Shown: piece by piece, positions 35,138 to 44,003 of the stretch
Numbering within the stretch: the stretch's first letter is position 1
How the letters are laid out: each line of letters opens with the position of its first letter
DNA from: an uncultured Olsenella sp.
Lineage (GTDB): Bacteria; Actinomycetota; Coriobacteriia; Coriobacteriales; Atopobiaceae
Assembly (NCBI GenBank): GCA_900316105.1
Contig: ONBR01000011.1
Location: forward strand, 94,147 to 158,146
Length of the DNA: 64,000 bases
Direction of reading: 5' to 3'
Notes under the pieces: generated by a model
What the model was told of the DNA's origin: nothing
What the model saw: the letters and a program-made list of their open reading frames with translations, nothing else
The model's database searches: none
Program-made: the position numbers and the translations under genes

Positions 35138-36541
35138 CTACACGCCGGACATCTGGCGCAGGCGGTCCAGGAGAGCATCTCGCTCATTGGGGACCATGCC
35201 GTTGGACACCTGGCGCAGGAGGTCCCGAAGGATCACACCGATCTGCGGCCCAGGCTTCACGCCCATCTCGCGGATCACGTCTCCCCCGCCCACGGCAAGC
35301 TCGGCCGTCGTCAGACAGACACCGCCCGCAATGAGTCTGCGCTGCAGGGCCTCTATACGGTCCAGCTCCACAGCATAGGAGGCGGCGCTGGGGGTCTTTG
35401 ACACGGCGTCCGCCCGCTTCAGGTCGGTCAGCTGCAGGGCCAGGGATCGGGCCTCTCCTGGACAGAGTTCCTCCAGCTCCATCATCTCGTGATAGACGGA
35501 CCTCTTTCGCATGCTGGTGGGACGGTCGTGGAGCCGCACCAGGGCGCAGACCTTGCGTGTCAGATCGCGCGGGATGGCCAGCCGATGCATGATCGTCCGC
35601 GCCATCTGGGCACCCACCTTCGGGTGGCCATAGAAGTGACCGCGGCCGTTCTCGTCCATGGTGAAGGTACGAGGCTTGGCGATGTCGTGCAAGAGGGCCG
35701 CCCAGCGCAGCTCGTCGGAGGCAATGCCCCCCGTGAACTCCTCCACCCCGCGACAGACTCGGGCCGTGTGCTCCAGCACGTCGTAGGCATGGTAGGGCGT
35801 CTGCTGGTCAAAGCCCACACAGGCCTCCAGCTCCGGGATGGCCTCCACCATCACGGGGGTCTGGCTCATGAGGGCCCAGGACACGCGGCCACTCCGCAGG
35901 ATGCCCGTGAGCTCCCGTCCGATGCGCTCGTGGGCGATGTCGCGCAGGCCCGCCACCCAGTCCACGAGGGCGGCCTGGGTGGCGGGCTCGATCCGGAAGC
36001 CCAGTCTGGCCGCAAAGCGCACCGCACGCAGGACGCGCAGGGCGTCTTCCTCGAAGCGCTTCGCCGGGTCGCCCACCGCGCGAACCATGCCGCGCGCGAG
36101 GTCATCCCTGCCTCCAAAGGGGTCCAGGAGGCCGCGCTCGGGATGGTAGGCCATGGCGTTGATGGTCAAGTCGCGTCGGGCCAGATCCTCGCGGACGTCC
36201 CGCACGAAGGTGACCTCGTCGGGATGTCGGTGGTCGCTGTAGCTGCCCTCGGTACGGTAGGTGGTGATCTCTATGGGCTTGCCGTCAAAAACGGCCGTCA
36301 CGGTGCCGTGGGCGGTGCCCGTCTCGTGCACCTCGACGCCAGCCGCCACCAGAGCGCTCTCGGTCTGCTGCCAGAGGGCGTTGGTGGTCAGGTCCACATC
36401 GTGGCAGGGGGCGCTCAGGAGGGCATCACGCACCCAGCCACCGACGACCCAGGCCTCGTAGCCGGCGGCTTCCAGCACGCCCAGCACATGCCGCGCATAG
36501 GCGGGAACATCATATGCAAGACCAAACGACTGGAAGCTCAT
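35138..36541 (-). CDS. cca: CCA tRNA nucleotidyltransferase with HD domain
   Basis: The 467-residue enzyme has the class II nucleotidyltransferase head (VVGGWVRDALL, HDVDLTTNA as the metal-binding DxD, RRDLTINAMA) and RFEEDALRVLRAVRFAARL, followed by an HD-type domain (LLHDIAKPRT). It adds or repairs CCA at tRNA 3' ends. The start at 36541 has AAAGGA; a longer in-frame reading is not supported. Confidence 0.95.
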   Translation of the reverse strand: MSFQSFGLAYDVPAYARHVLGVLEAAGYEAWVVGGWVRDALLSAPCHDVDLTTNALWQQTESALVAAGVEVHETGTAHGTVTAVFDGKPIEITTYRTEGSYSDHRHPDEVTFVRDVREDLARRDLTINAMAYHPERGLLDPFGGRDDLARGMVRAVGDPAKRFEEDALRVLRAVRFAARLGFRIEPATQAALVDWVAGLRDIAHERIGRELTGILRSGRVSWALMSQTPVMVEAIPELEACVGFDQQTPYHAYDVLEHTARVCRGVEEFTGGIASDELRWAALLHDIAKPRTFTMDENGRGHFYGHPKVGAQMARTIMHRLAIPRDLTRKVCALVRLHDRPTSMRKRSVYHEMMELEELCPGEARSLALQLTDLKRADAVSKTPSAASYAVELDRIEALQRRLIAGGVCLTTAELAVGGGDVIREMGVKPGPQIGVILRDLLRQVSNGMVPNERDALLDRLRQMSGV

Positions 36542-36714
36542 GGGAGTCCTTTGACGCGAAAATCCGGCAACGAGGTCAGTATAACGCGAGCGCGGGTGAC
36601 GGAGATTCTTGAGCCATGCCATCGAAGACACGGGCCCCGCCCCCGCTTCCCCCGTGTCCATCCGCGCGCCTGCCGTACTATAGGAAGGTCACAAGGAAAA
36701 AAAGGACCACCCAC

Positions 36715-37035
36715 ATGGACCAGATGGCCAGCGTCACCCCAGACGACATCGCCGAGAAGTTCAACTGGTTCCTCCAGAACATCCTGGACTGCCTGGACGA
36801 GCCCCTGTCCGGCCGCCTGATGGCCCAACTCCTGGCAGACTCCATCGGCAACGGCGGCCAGTGGGACATGTTCAAGTCCCTGGTAAGGAAGTACGGCGTC
36901 GTACCCAAGGAGGCCATGCCCGAGACGGCCTGTTCGCAGAACACGCGCGAGATGGACTCCTACCTGACACGCTACCTGCGCGGTGCCGCTGCCGCAAAGC
37001 GCCTGCGCGAGCCGGGCTGCGCGGAGCCGGGCTGA
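36715..37035 (+). CDS. PepC-derived fragment
   Basis: The 106-residue product matches about 90 residues of the full PepC encoded next to it (NWFLQNILDCL..GNGGQWDMF, VRKYGVVPKEAMPETACSQN). That region lies after the catalytic Cys, so the fragment has neither the Cys nor the His/Asn of the active site. It has its own ATG and an AAAGGA site, and its C-terminal part (AAAAKRLREPGCAEPG) is unrelated. It is probably the relic of a duplicated pepC; a role as a small subunit or regulator is possible but unsupported. Confidence 0.65.
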   Translation: MDQMASVTPDDIAEKFNWFLQNILDCLDEPLSGRLMAQLLADSIGNGGQWDMFKSLVRKYGVVPKEAMPETACSQNTREMDSYLTRYLRGAAAAKRLREPGCAEPG

Positions 37036-37129
37036 CACCAGCTTGTCCTCACGCTCGCCCCGACGCACTCCTAGCTGTACACTCTCAGCTAGCCAATCAA
37101 CAATCAGCTCAACGCAGAAAAGGAAACAC

Positions 37130-38635
37130 ATGGCAAAAGAATCCATCGACTTTGACTGGACCCAGAAGCTCGACGCTGACTTCTCCTCGGTGCGTGCCAA
37201 CCGCGTCGCCCGCAACGCCGTCACCGCGGCCAACGTCAACGCCGCCGCCCGCGACATCACAAGGATGCGCAGCTACCACGACACCTACGGCATCTCTCGC
37301 AAGAAGACCGGCGACATCACCAACCAGCGCCAGTCCGGCCGCTGCTGGATGTTCGCGACCTTCAACACCTTGCGCGCCGCCACCATGGAGCTCCTGGACG
37401 TGGACACCTTCGAGTTCTCCCAGTCCTTCGGCATGTTCTACGACAAGCTGGAGAAGGCCAACTCCATGCTGGAGAACATCATCGCCACGGCCGACCAGGA
37501 CGCCGACTCCCGCGAGGTGGCCTTCATCCTGGAGGACGGCATGGGCGACGGCGGCTACGTGCCCTACGCCATGAACATCGTGCAGAAGTACGGCCTGGTC
37601 CCCAAGGACGCCATGCCCGAGACCGCCTGCTCAAAGAACTCCTCCCAGATGGACCAGCAGCTGGAGCGCCTCCTGCACAAGGACTCCCTGGAGCTCCGTC
37701 GCATGCACGCCGATGGCAAGTCCGACGACGAGCTGCGCGAGCGCAAGGTCCAGATGCTAGTCGACGTCCACCGCGTCCTCTGCGTCTGCCTGGGCGAGCC
37801 TCCCGTGACCTTTGACTTCGAGTGCCAGGTAGGCAAGGACGCGAAGGCGGATGCCTCAATGCTCTTTGCCGTCGAGCCCGAGGACAAGCCCGCTGACAAG
37901 ACCAAGGACGGCGCCGACTCCGACGCGGCCGAGGGCCCCGAGGATGCAGCCAAGAAGGAAGAGAAGAAGGACGCCCGCCTGGTCCTCCGCGACAAGGGCA
38001 TCACTCCCCGCCAGTTCGCCGAGCGCTACGTGCCCGTCGACCCCACCGACTGGGTCGACCTGGTGAGCATGCCCGACCCCAAGTACCCCTTTGGCGAGGC
38101 CTTCCATATCCGCTACATGGACTCCATCCTGGACGGCCAGAAGCTCCACTCCCTCAACTGCCCCATGGAGGTCCTGGAGGATGCTGCCATCCGCTCCCTC
38201 AAGGCAGGCGTTCCCGTGGCCATGGCCTGCGACGTGATGCAGGACTTCCCCCGCAGCATCGACGACTACAAGTACGTCCTGGGTACCGACACCATGGACT
38301 TTGAGGGCCTCTTTGGCGTTGACCTCAGCATGGGCCGCGAGGACCTGGTGGCCGCACGCGAGACCTGCCTGACCCACGAGATGACCTTCCAGGGCGTCGA
38401 ACTCGGCGAGGACGGTCGCCCCGTGGCCTGGAGGATCGAGAACTCCTGGGGCAAGGACGCCGGCAAGGACGGCTACCTGATCATGAGCGGTGACTGGTTC
38501 CGCACCTATGGCGGCAACGTGACCGTCCGCCGCGAGTTCGTGGACGAGGCAACGCTCAAGGCCTGGGACACCACGCCCGTGAGGGAGGTCGAGCCCTGGT
38601 CCAACCTGGGTCGCTGCCTCGCCGCCCGCAAGTAG
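37130..38635 (+). CDS. pepC: Aminopeptidase C (bleomycin hydrolase family)
   Basis: The 501-residue cytoplasmic C1B peptidase has QRQSGRCWMFATFN (catalytic Cys, about residue 71), LTHEMTFQGV (His, about 416) and RIENSWG (Asn, about 437). Bleomycin-hydrolase-type enzymes form hexamers that trim N-terminal residues from peptides. Residues about 245-285 are an acidic, Lys/Asp/Glu/Ala-rich insertion (PADKTKDGADSDAAEGPEDA) not expected in the family core. AAAAGGAAACAC precedes the ATG. Confidence 0.95.
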   Translation: MAKESIDFDWTQKLDADFSSVRANRVARNAVTAANVNAAARDITRMRSYHDTYGISRKKTGDITNQRQSGRCWMFATFNTLRAATMELLDVDTFEFSQSFGMFYDKLEKANSMLENIIATADQDADSREVAFILEDGMGDGGYVPYAMNIVQKYGLVPKDAMPETACSKNSSQMDQQLERLLHKDSLELRRMHADGKSDDELRERKVQMLVDVHRVLCVCLGEPPVTFDFECQVGKDAKADASMLFAVEPEDKPADKTKDGADSDAAEGPEDAAKKEEKKDARLVLRDKGITPRQFAERYVPVDPTDWVDLVSMPDPKYPFGEAFHIRYMDSILDGQKLHSLNCPMEVLEDAAIRSLKAGVPVAMACDVMQDFPRSIDDYKYVLGTDTMDFEGLFGVDLSMGREDLVAARETCLTHEMTFQGVELGEDGRPVAWRIENSWGKDAGKDGYLIMSGDWFRTYGGNVTVRREFVDEATLKAWDTTPVREVEPWSNLGRCLAARK

Positions 38636-38650
38636 GCGTCAGTCCCTAGC

Positions 38651-38688
38651 CTGGGACGGTTACCCCTGGGGCAACCGTCCCAGCTTTT
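38651..38688 (+). terminator. Terminator of pepC
   Basis: Perfect 11-bp stem CTGGGACGGTT/AACCGTCCCAG, then CTTTT. A second hairpin, GGACCCTC/GAGGGTCC (about 38696-38722), follows and may serve the convergent gloA gene. Confidence 0.9.
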
Positions 38689-38755
38689 GCATTGGACCCT
38701 CCCGCACGAGCGAGAGGGTCCATTTCCTTGGCTCTCGGAAATTACTTCCAGAGAA

Positions 38756-39124
38756 TTACTTCTCAGGGAGGATTTCGATGCGCTGGCCGTCTGGGTCGAC
38801 GATGAAGTAGAGGCCCATCTTTGGGTTCTCCTTCTGGATGCAGCCCATCTCCTCGTGCAGCTTGTGGGCCGCCTCGATGTCATCCACGCGGAAGGCGATG
38901 TGGGTATCCATGCCTCCGTTGTCGTAGGGCTCGGTACGACCGCGGTTCCAGGTGAGCTCCAGTTCGAAGCCCGTGTTCTCGTCCACCAGGAAGGTGTTTG
39001 ACCAGGAACCGTCCTCGGGTCCGCTCACGCGGACAAGCTTCAATCCCAAGGCCTTCTCGTAAAAGGCGATGGTCTTCTCTATGTCCAGGACGTGCGTGCA
39101 GCGATGAGCGAAGCGTGCCTTCAT
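38756..39124 (-). CDS. gloA: Lactoylglutathione lyase-like (glyoxalase I, VOC family)
   Basis: The 122-residue protein has the glyoxalase I metal ligands in place: His in RCTHVLDIE, Glu in FELELTWN, His in MDTHIAFRV and Glu in QRIEILPEK. It converts methylglyoxal-thiol adducts to the lactoyl thioester; because Actinobacteria often lack glutathione, the thiol used is uncertain. It is divergent from the HAD gene across a short region that holds a GTGACGATTA...TAATTGTCAC palindrome. Confidence 0.9.
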   Translation of the reverse strand: MKARFAHRCTHVLDIEKTIAFYEKALGLKLVRVSGPEDGSWSNTFLVDENTGFELELTWNRGRTEPYDNGGMDTHIAFRVDDIEAAHKLHEEMGCIQKENPKMGLYFIVDPDGQRIEILPEK

Positions 39125-39224
39125 TGTGCTCTCCTCTCGATGTGACGATTACCCCTAGGATAATTGTCACGGTCGTATGACTACAATTCTTCTAGTGAAT
39201 TGTCACAGATTTCGGAGCCCAGCC

Positions 39225-39845
39225 ATGCCCAGAAAATCGCAGATAAGAAACTTCGTCTTTGACAACGGGAACGTCCTCATGACCTTTGACCGCATGAGCT
39301 TCTGCCGTCCCTACACCCAGGGAGAGGCCGATGCCCGGCTGGTCTGCGACGCGATCTTTGGCAGTTCCTACTGGGCACTCCTCGATGCGGACGCCATCAG
39401 CGAAGACACCATGATCATGCTGGCCCTAGCCCACCTGCCAAAGCGCCTGCACCCGGCGGCGCGGGAGGCCTTTGCCCACTGGCACGAGCATCATCCCGCA
39501 ATCCAGGAGACGAACGACCTGGTACGAGCCCTCCACAAGGCGGGACACGGAGTCTACCTTCTCTCCAACGCAGGCCGTCGCTTCGCCAAGATCAAGGAGA
39601 CCCTACCCTGCTATGACATCCTGGACGGCTGCTTGATCTCGGCCTACGAGCACCTGATGAAGCCCGACCCCAGGATCTACCAGCTCCTTTGCGACCGCTA
39701 CGGGCTCAAGGCAGAGGAGACGCTCTTTGTGGACGACTTTCCCGACAACCTCCTGGGTGCCCGGGAGGCTGGCCTGCAGACACACCTCTTTGTGGGTGCA
39801 GGCGAGCTCCGGAGCTTCCTGTCTGAAATCGGCGCGCTTAGCTAG
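39225..39845 (+). CDS. HAD-family hydrolase (YihX-like)
   Basis: The 206-residue protein has motif I VFDNGNVLM, in which the usual second acid is replaced as in YihX-type sugar phosphatases, then LLSNAG (motif II), MKPDPRIY (Lys) and FVDDFPDN (motif IV). A phosphosugar phosphatase is likely; the substrate is unknown. GGAG lies upstream of the ATG at 39225. Its 3' end overlaps the convergent small membrane protein gene by 8 bp. Confidence 0.85.
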   Translation: MPRKSQIRNFVFDNGNVLMTFDRMSFCRPYTQGEADARLVCDAIFGSSYWALLDADAISEDTMIMLALAHLPKRLHPAAREAFAHWHEHHPAIQETNDLVRALHKAGHGVYLLSNAGRRFAKIKETLPCYDILDGCLISAYEHLMKPDPRIYQLLCDRYGLKAEETLFVDDFPDNLLGAREAGLQTHLFVGAGELRSFLSEIGALS

Positions 39846-40080
39846 GAATGCTCAGGCTGACGCCAGCAGCCTGGGCTGTCGGAACTGGCGCGGAAGGCAC
39901 CGACGCAGATGATGTGACCAGATAGGTGTCACAGAGATAGATGGCAAGGGAGACCGAAGCCGTCACGATCAGCAAGGCGATGATGCGCTTTGCGGTCACG
40001 CCGCCCCCGGTCGGTGCATCCTCACACCCACCAGCTCCCTTGCCCTCATCGTGATTCTTGCTCGTAGTCGTTTTGCTCAT
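39838..40080 (-). CDS. Small single-TM protein
   Basis: The 80-residue protein has a hydrophilic N-terminus, one TM segment (RIIALLIVTASVSLAIYL) and a Ser/Pro/Ala-rich outer tail. AGGACAT precedes the ATG. It starts 8 bp after the zinc-ribbon/glycan-binding gene on the same strand, so the two are probably one operon and may work together at the membrane. No family is recognised. Confidence 0.65.
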   Translation of the reverse strand: MSKTTTSKNHDEGKGAGGCEDAPTGGGVTAKRIIALLIVTASVSLAIYLCDTYLVTSSASVPSAPVPTAQAAGVSLSIPS

Positions 40081-40088
40081 GATATGTC

Positions 40089-40985
40089 CTAGTAGACCTG
40101 CACTTCGCTTACGGAAGTGTCATTCCAGGTGTTGCCCGCATAGGTGGAGTCGATGGTCACCTGCACGTAGCTGGTCGTTTCCGTGCTTCCAAAATCAAGG
40201 GTCTGGTATTCGTTGAAGGTGTCAGAAAGAGTGAACTCGTAGCTGTGCCCATTGGAGAGAGACACCGTCACCTTCTGCGGGCGGCTATTCTGGTAGTAAA
40301 TCTTCTCTGACTTGCAGTAGCCGTTCAGGACCTTTATGCCCTTTACCGCCTGGTCGGAGTCAGCCTCCAGCCTGAACCACTCGCCGATACCCGTGCCATC
40401 GACGCCATCCGCCCAACAGGTGCGCGCATTGCCGTCGGTGAGGTTGTTCGGCCCGTAATAGGGCGTGACCTTGTCGCCTGGCTCCTCGGAGCTGGCAATG
40501 TTGCGGGTAAAGACGGGTGGGCCGGCTGGGGCCGATGCGGCAGGGGCCGCGGCCTCAGAGCTGGCAGACGAGCTTGAGCCATGAGCGGAGCCTGAACCAG
40601 TGCTGTCGGAGGAGCTGGAAGAAGACCCCTGACTGCCGGTGGAGTCAGAACCGTTCGAGCCATCGGAAGGCTTGGAAGAGATGTCTATCTGCGTGGCAGG
40701 TGCATCCTTGGAATTCTGCTGGCCGGAGCCATTGGCAGAGTCAAAGAAGATTGCCTTTGCGGAGAAACCGATAACGACGAGCGAGACTACGATGATTGCG
40801 ACAAAGAGGATCGTGAGTTTCGAATCCTTCCCCGTCTGATGAGAGCCGGTCGTCGGAGCGGTAACGTCCGGCTGGCCAACCGGCACCGTAGTCTCTGTCG
40901 TGGAGTCAGAGGCGACAGGCGCTCCGCACCTGGGACAGAAGACCCCTCCGTCTTCAATCTTTTCGCCGCAATTCTTGCAGTACAT
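40089..40985 (-). CDS. Zinc-ribbon, single-TM protein with discoidin-like (NADase-type) glycan-binding domain
   Basis: The 298-residue protein starts MYCKNCGEKIEDGGVFCPRC (zinc ribbon), then a TM segment (LTILFVAIIVVSLVVIGF), a long Ser/Gly linker, and a C-terminal domain with YYGPNNLTDGNARTCWADG, GIGEWFRLE and LNGYCKSEKIYYQNSRP. That domain fits the NADase-type glycan-binding or discoidin fold and should be extracellular. GGGAGGTG precedes the ATG. The layout resembles the Ltp-repeat protein at 29818. Confidence 0.85.
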   Translation of the reverse strand: MYCKNCGEKIEDGGVFCPRCGAPVASDSTTETTVPVGQPDVTAPTTGSHQTGKDSKLTILFVAIIVVSLVVIGFSAKAIFFDSANGSGQQNSKDAPATQIDISSKPSDGSNGSDSTGSQGSSSSSSDSTGSGSAHGSSSSASSEAAAPAASAPAGPPVFTRNIASSEEPGDKVTPYYGPNNLTDGNARTCWADGVDGTGIGEWFRLEADSDQAVKGIKVLNGYCKSEKIYYQNSRPQKVTVSLSNGHSYEFTLSDTFNEYQTLDFGSTETTSYVQVTIDSTYAGNTWNDTSVSEVQVY

Positions 40986-41045
40986 GTGCACCTCCCGCGG
41001 GTAACCCAAAACTCATTACTTCACTCACCCATGGTTGAGCCGGAG

Positions 41046-41960
41046 CTATGAACCATGGCCCGTCGTCGACTTAGCCTCATGAACCCAGTTCCCGTCCTGA
41101 CCCCGCACGAAGGGACCCTCCCTTCGCACCGTCTCCCGAACATGGCGGGGCACAGCATAGAGCACGTTTGATCCCAGCACGTGGCCAGGCCCAGTTGCGG
41201 CCTTTGCGGCATCCTGCGCACCACGTGGCGCACAGGCATTGGGGAAGCGGCACAACATGGCTATGTCGTTACCACCATCGCCGTAGACCGCCACCTCGTC
41301 CTCGGAAAGGCCAAGCTCCCCCGCCAGCCAGGCCACCGCGTTTGCCTTTGTGGCCTCGGGATTCGTGATCTCGAACATGCTCGAGGCAAAGGGGGCGTTA
41401 ATGACCTGGTCAGGCATGGCGTCTAGGAATGAAGCCAGGCGTGCGGAAAGTGTCGGGTCGTCCGCATCGTTCAGGTGACAGTTGAGCTTGACGATGTCAT
41501 GTCGCAAGATCTGCTCGTCAGTCTGCTCAAAGACACACTCGCCCGCAGACATCTGCATACCCCGCATGCTAATACGGGCAAAGAGTGGCAGGCGCCTATG
41601 GAAGTTGTCTTCCCACTCCTGCCTGCCTATGCGCACATAGGTGTGATCGAGCGATATACAGTCGAAGGGCACCTCGGGAAAGGCGGACAGGATCCGGCCA
41701 ACAGCTTCACGATCGATGGGAACGTGATGGATGACCCTGCCCTGTCGGTCCAAGATGATGGCGCCATTGGCGCAGACTGCCTCTATGGGCACCGGCGCAA
41801 AGCCCATCTCGTCGCAAGACCGCATCGTACGACCCGTGGCCACAGCAAAGTGACGCCCAGAGTCACATGCTGCCCGAATGGCCGAAAGGACGATGGGATT
41901 CGTCTTGTGAAAGGCGCCGTAAAGGGTGCCGTCCAGGTCGCTGGCAAAAAGTCCGATCAT
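41046..41960 (-). CDS. Cof-type HAD hydrolase
   Basis: The 304-residue protein opens MIGLFASDLDGTLYG (motif I), has VATGR (motif II), Lys in NPEATKANAVAWL and GDGGNDIAMLCRF (motif IV). The large C2 cap is typical of Cof-type sugar- or nucleotide-phosphate phosphatases. The ATG overlaps the stop codon of yigZ (TGATG), so translation is coupled. Confidence 0.9.
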   Translation of the reverse strand: MIGLFASDLDGTLYGAFHKTNPIVLSAIRAACDSGRHFAVATGRTMRSCDEMGFAPVPIEAVCANGAIILDRQGRVIHHVPIDREAVGRILSAFPEVPFDCISLDHTYVRIGRQEWEDNFHRRLPLFARISMRGMQMSAGECVFEQTDEQILRHDIVKLNCHLNDADDPTLSARLASFLDAMPDQVINAPFASSMFEITNPEATKANAVAWLAGELGLSEDEVAVYGDGGNDIAMLCRFPNACAPRGAQDAAKAATGPGHVLGSNVLYAVPRHVRETVRREGPFVRGQDGNWVHEAKSTTGHGS

Positions 41961-42595
41961 CAGAACTCCCCAAAGACAGGCTCGCCTACGACGCAGAGGT
42001 CCTCGCCGTTTGCAAAGTCCCGCATCGCGGCAACGAAAGCCTGCTCGTCCCCCGTGCGGAAAATGGCCGTGACTTGCACGTCTTCCGCAAAGATGCTGTC
42101 CTTCACCTGGCCGCCTGCATCCGCGATCATTCGTCGCACGCGGTCGTAGGCGCTGTAGGGAATGACGCAGGTCACGCGAGTAATCAGGGTCATGGTCACC
42201 ACCTGACCCTGTTCGCGGGCGCTGGCGACCGCCTCCTTGGTGGCCGCAGTGTAGGCCCGCTTGAGGCCTCCCGGACCCAAAAGGGTACCGCCGAAGTAGC
42301 GTGTGACCACACAGCAGACGTCGCGTAGTCCCTCGCCATGGAGGACGTCGAGCACCGGCTGTCCGCCTGTACCCGAAGGTTCGCCATCGTCCGAACGCTT
42401 CTCGCGTCCATCCGCAAGAGTCCATGCCGGCACATTGTGGCGGGCGTCCCTGTGACGAGCACGAACCTTTTCGATGAAGGCGTTCGCCTCCGCCTCGCTC
42501 GAAACATGAGTGAGCTGTGCGATGAAGCGACTCCGACGGTCCTCGAACTCGCCCGTTGCCTCACTATCCGCAGCGATGGTAAGGTATTCGTCCAT
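41960..42595 (-). CDS. yigZ: YigZ/IMPACT family protein
   Basis: The 211-residue protein has the UPF0029 core: FEDRRSRFIAQ, ARHNVPAW, SDDGEPSGTGGQPVLDVL and RYFGGTLLGPGGL. Family members act around the ribosome or bind nucleic acid; the reaction is unknown. It is the first gene of a two-gene operon with the Cof-type HAD hydrolase. Confidence 0.93.
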   Translation of the reverse strand: MDEYLTIAADSEATGEFEDRRSRFIAQLTHVSSEAEANAFIEKVRARHRDARHNVPAWTLADGREKRSDDGEPSGTGGQPVLDVLHGEGLRDVCCVVTRYFGGTLLGPGGLKRAYTAATKEAVASAREQGQVVTMTLITRVTCVIPYSAYDRVRRMIADAGGQVKDSIFAEDVQVTAIFRTGDEQAFVAAMRDFANGEDLCVVGEPVFGEF

Positions 42596-42795
42596 TGCTC
42601 CAGTTGCTCCTCCACGATACGCGTTGACTCTTTACGCCCATTGTCACACCGATACCCGCGCGCTTTCAACAGCATCCAGGTATTCACCGCAAGTCATTCC
42701 CGAACTGTGAACAGTATATACGAACATATATTCTAGAACAAGTGTTTTTATCGAAAAATTGGAGACGGTACTCATGGCTGACTACACGGGCACTC

Positions 42796-42836
42796 CACGA
42801 GCGCGAGGGCGCCGATACGTCGACCTCGCGCTCGTG
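42796..42836. repeat. Inverted repeat overlapping the rnpB promoter
   Basis: Perfect 13-bp arms CACGAGCGCGAGG and CCTCGCGCTCGTG (42796-42808 and 42824-42836) end immediately before the rnpB -10 element, so they cover the -35 region. Confidence 0.8.
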
Positions 42837-42837
42837 A

Positions 42838-42843
42838 TACAAT
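42838..42843 (+). promoter_or_regulatory. -10 element of rnpB
   Basis: TACAAT lies 7 bp upstream of the predicted RNA start. No consensus -35 is visible because the region is taken up by an inverted repeat. Confidence 0.55.
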
Positions 42844-42850
42844 CACCTGC

Positions 42851-43236
42851 GCGAAGTGGGCCAGACGACCGCGGGGTTGGGATGCGAAGGGGGCTAACCC
42901 CATTCCCGACCATGAGGAAAGTCCGGGCTCCACAGGGCAGGAAGCTGGCTAACGGCCAGGCGGGGTGACCCGACGGAAAGCGCCGCAGAAAAGAAGACTC
43001 CCGCTGCCCCCGCTGCCCGCCTCGGCGGGTGAGAGAAAAGCTGAAACGGTGGGGTAAGAGCCCACCAGCATCGTGGTGACACGGTGGCTTGGTAAGCCCC
43101 TTCCGGAGCAAACGCAAATAGGAGTGCCATGAGGTGGCCCGCCCCGCACTCGGGTTGCGCGCTAGAGGGCGTCAGCGATGGCGTCAGTAGATAAATGGTC
43201 GTCCGCGACAGAACCCGGCTCATAGGCCCACTTCGC
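42851..43236 (+). ncRNA. rnpB: RNase P RNA, bacterial type A
   Basis: The 5' end GCGAAGTGGGCC pairs perfectly with the 3' end GGCCCACTTCGC (P1). Between them are the universal blocks GAGGAAAGTCCGGGCTCC, GGGTGACCCGACGGAAAG, GTAAGAGCCCACCAGC, GGAGCAAACGCAAATAGG, AGATAAATGGTCGTC and GACAGAACCCGGCTCATAGG. It is the catalytic RNA that cuts the 5' leader from pre-tRNA. A strong terminator follows. Confidence 0.97.
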
Positions 43237-43248
43237 ACCTATGTTTAT

Positions 43249-43304
43249 AAGAAGGCACCCCTCCCGAACAGCAGATTTGCTGGCAGGAGGGGTGCCTTCT
43301 TTTT
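43249..43304. terminator. Terminator of rnpB, probably two-way
   Basis: Perfect 16-bp stem (43249-43264 and 43286-43301) followed by TTT. It lies between rnpB (+) and the aldolase gene (-), and could serve both. Confidence 0.9.
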
Positions 43305-43337
43305 GCATGGGATTCGACGCGACCGTCTGTACGCGAG

Positions 43338-44003
43338 CTACTCCGCGAAGGTGGTACGACCGAAGGTCTCCTTCCAGGCGACGGTGAACTCGTCCACGGC
43401 GATCTGGGTGTTGGGGTTCTTGACCATGGTCCAAATGACCGCAGGGGGGACGGTGGCGGCCTGGGCACCGAGGCGGATGAGCTCGTGCACCTGCAGGCCG
43501 TTCTTGAAGGAGGCGGCACAGACCTTCGAATCGAGGCCGTTGTTGTCCAGCATCTCGATGAGGTCCGAAACCTGCTGGATGCCGTCACCCAGGTTGCACA
43601 TGCGGTTCAGGTAGGGAGCCAGGTAGTCGGCGCCGTTCATGGCGGCGAAGAAGGCCTCGTCGGCGGAGTAGATGGCGGTGGCCAGAACCTTCAGCCCCTC
43701 CTGCTTCGCCACCTTGATGGCCTGCAGGCCAGTGGGAGTCACGGGGATCTTCACGTACATGTTCTCGCGAAGGCCACAGATGTAGCGGGCCTCGTCCATA
43801 ATGCCATCGAAGTCGGTGGCGACGGTCTGCAAGAACATCTTCTGCTCGGGGGCCAGCACGGCGTTCATCTCGTCGAAGACCTGTTTTGCGGTCTTGCTGG
43901 ACTTGGTGATGATGGTGGGGTTGGTGGTGACGCCCGCGATGGTCAGGACCTTGCTGAGCTCTGCCACTGCCTGTGCGTTTGCCGTGTCAAGAAAGAGTTC
44001 CAT
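43338..44003 (-). CDS. fsa: Fructose-6-phosphate aldolase / transaldolase-like protein
   Basis: The 221-residue protein starts MELFLDTANAQAV, with GVTTNPTIITKS and the Schiff-base Lys in YVKIPVTPTGLQAI. The short length places it in the TalC/FSA group rather than with long transaldolases. It would split or form fructose-6-phosphate from dihydroxyacetone and glyceraldehyde-3-phosphate, or act as a transaldolase. GAAGGGAGC precedes the ATG at 44003. It is divergent from a DeoR-family regulator that probably controls it. Confidence 0.9.
   Translation of the reverse strand: MELFLDTANAQAVAELSKVLTIAGVTTNPTIITKSSKTAKQVFDEMNAVLAPEQKMFLQTVATDFDGIMDEARYICGLRENMYVKIPVTPTGLQAIKVAKQEGLKVLATAIYSADEAFFAAMNGADYLAPYLNRMCNLGDGIQQVSDLIEMLDNNGLDSKVCAASFKNGLQVHELIRLGAQAATVPPAVIWTMVKNPNTQIAVDEFTVAWKETFGRTTFAE

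Noticed and set aside
35489..36820. 443-residue plus-strand ORF opposite cca
   Set aside because: Antisense shadow; cca motifs are clear on the minus strand.
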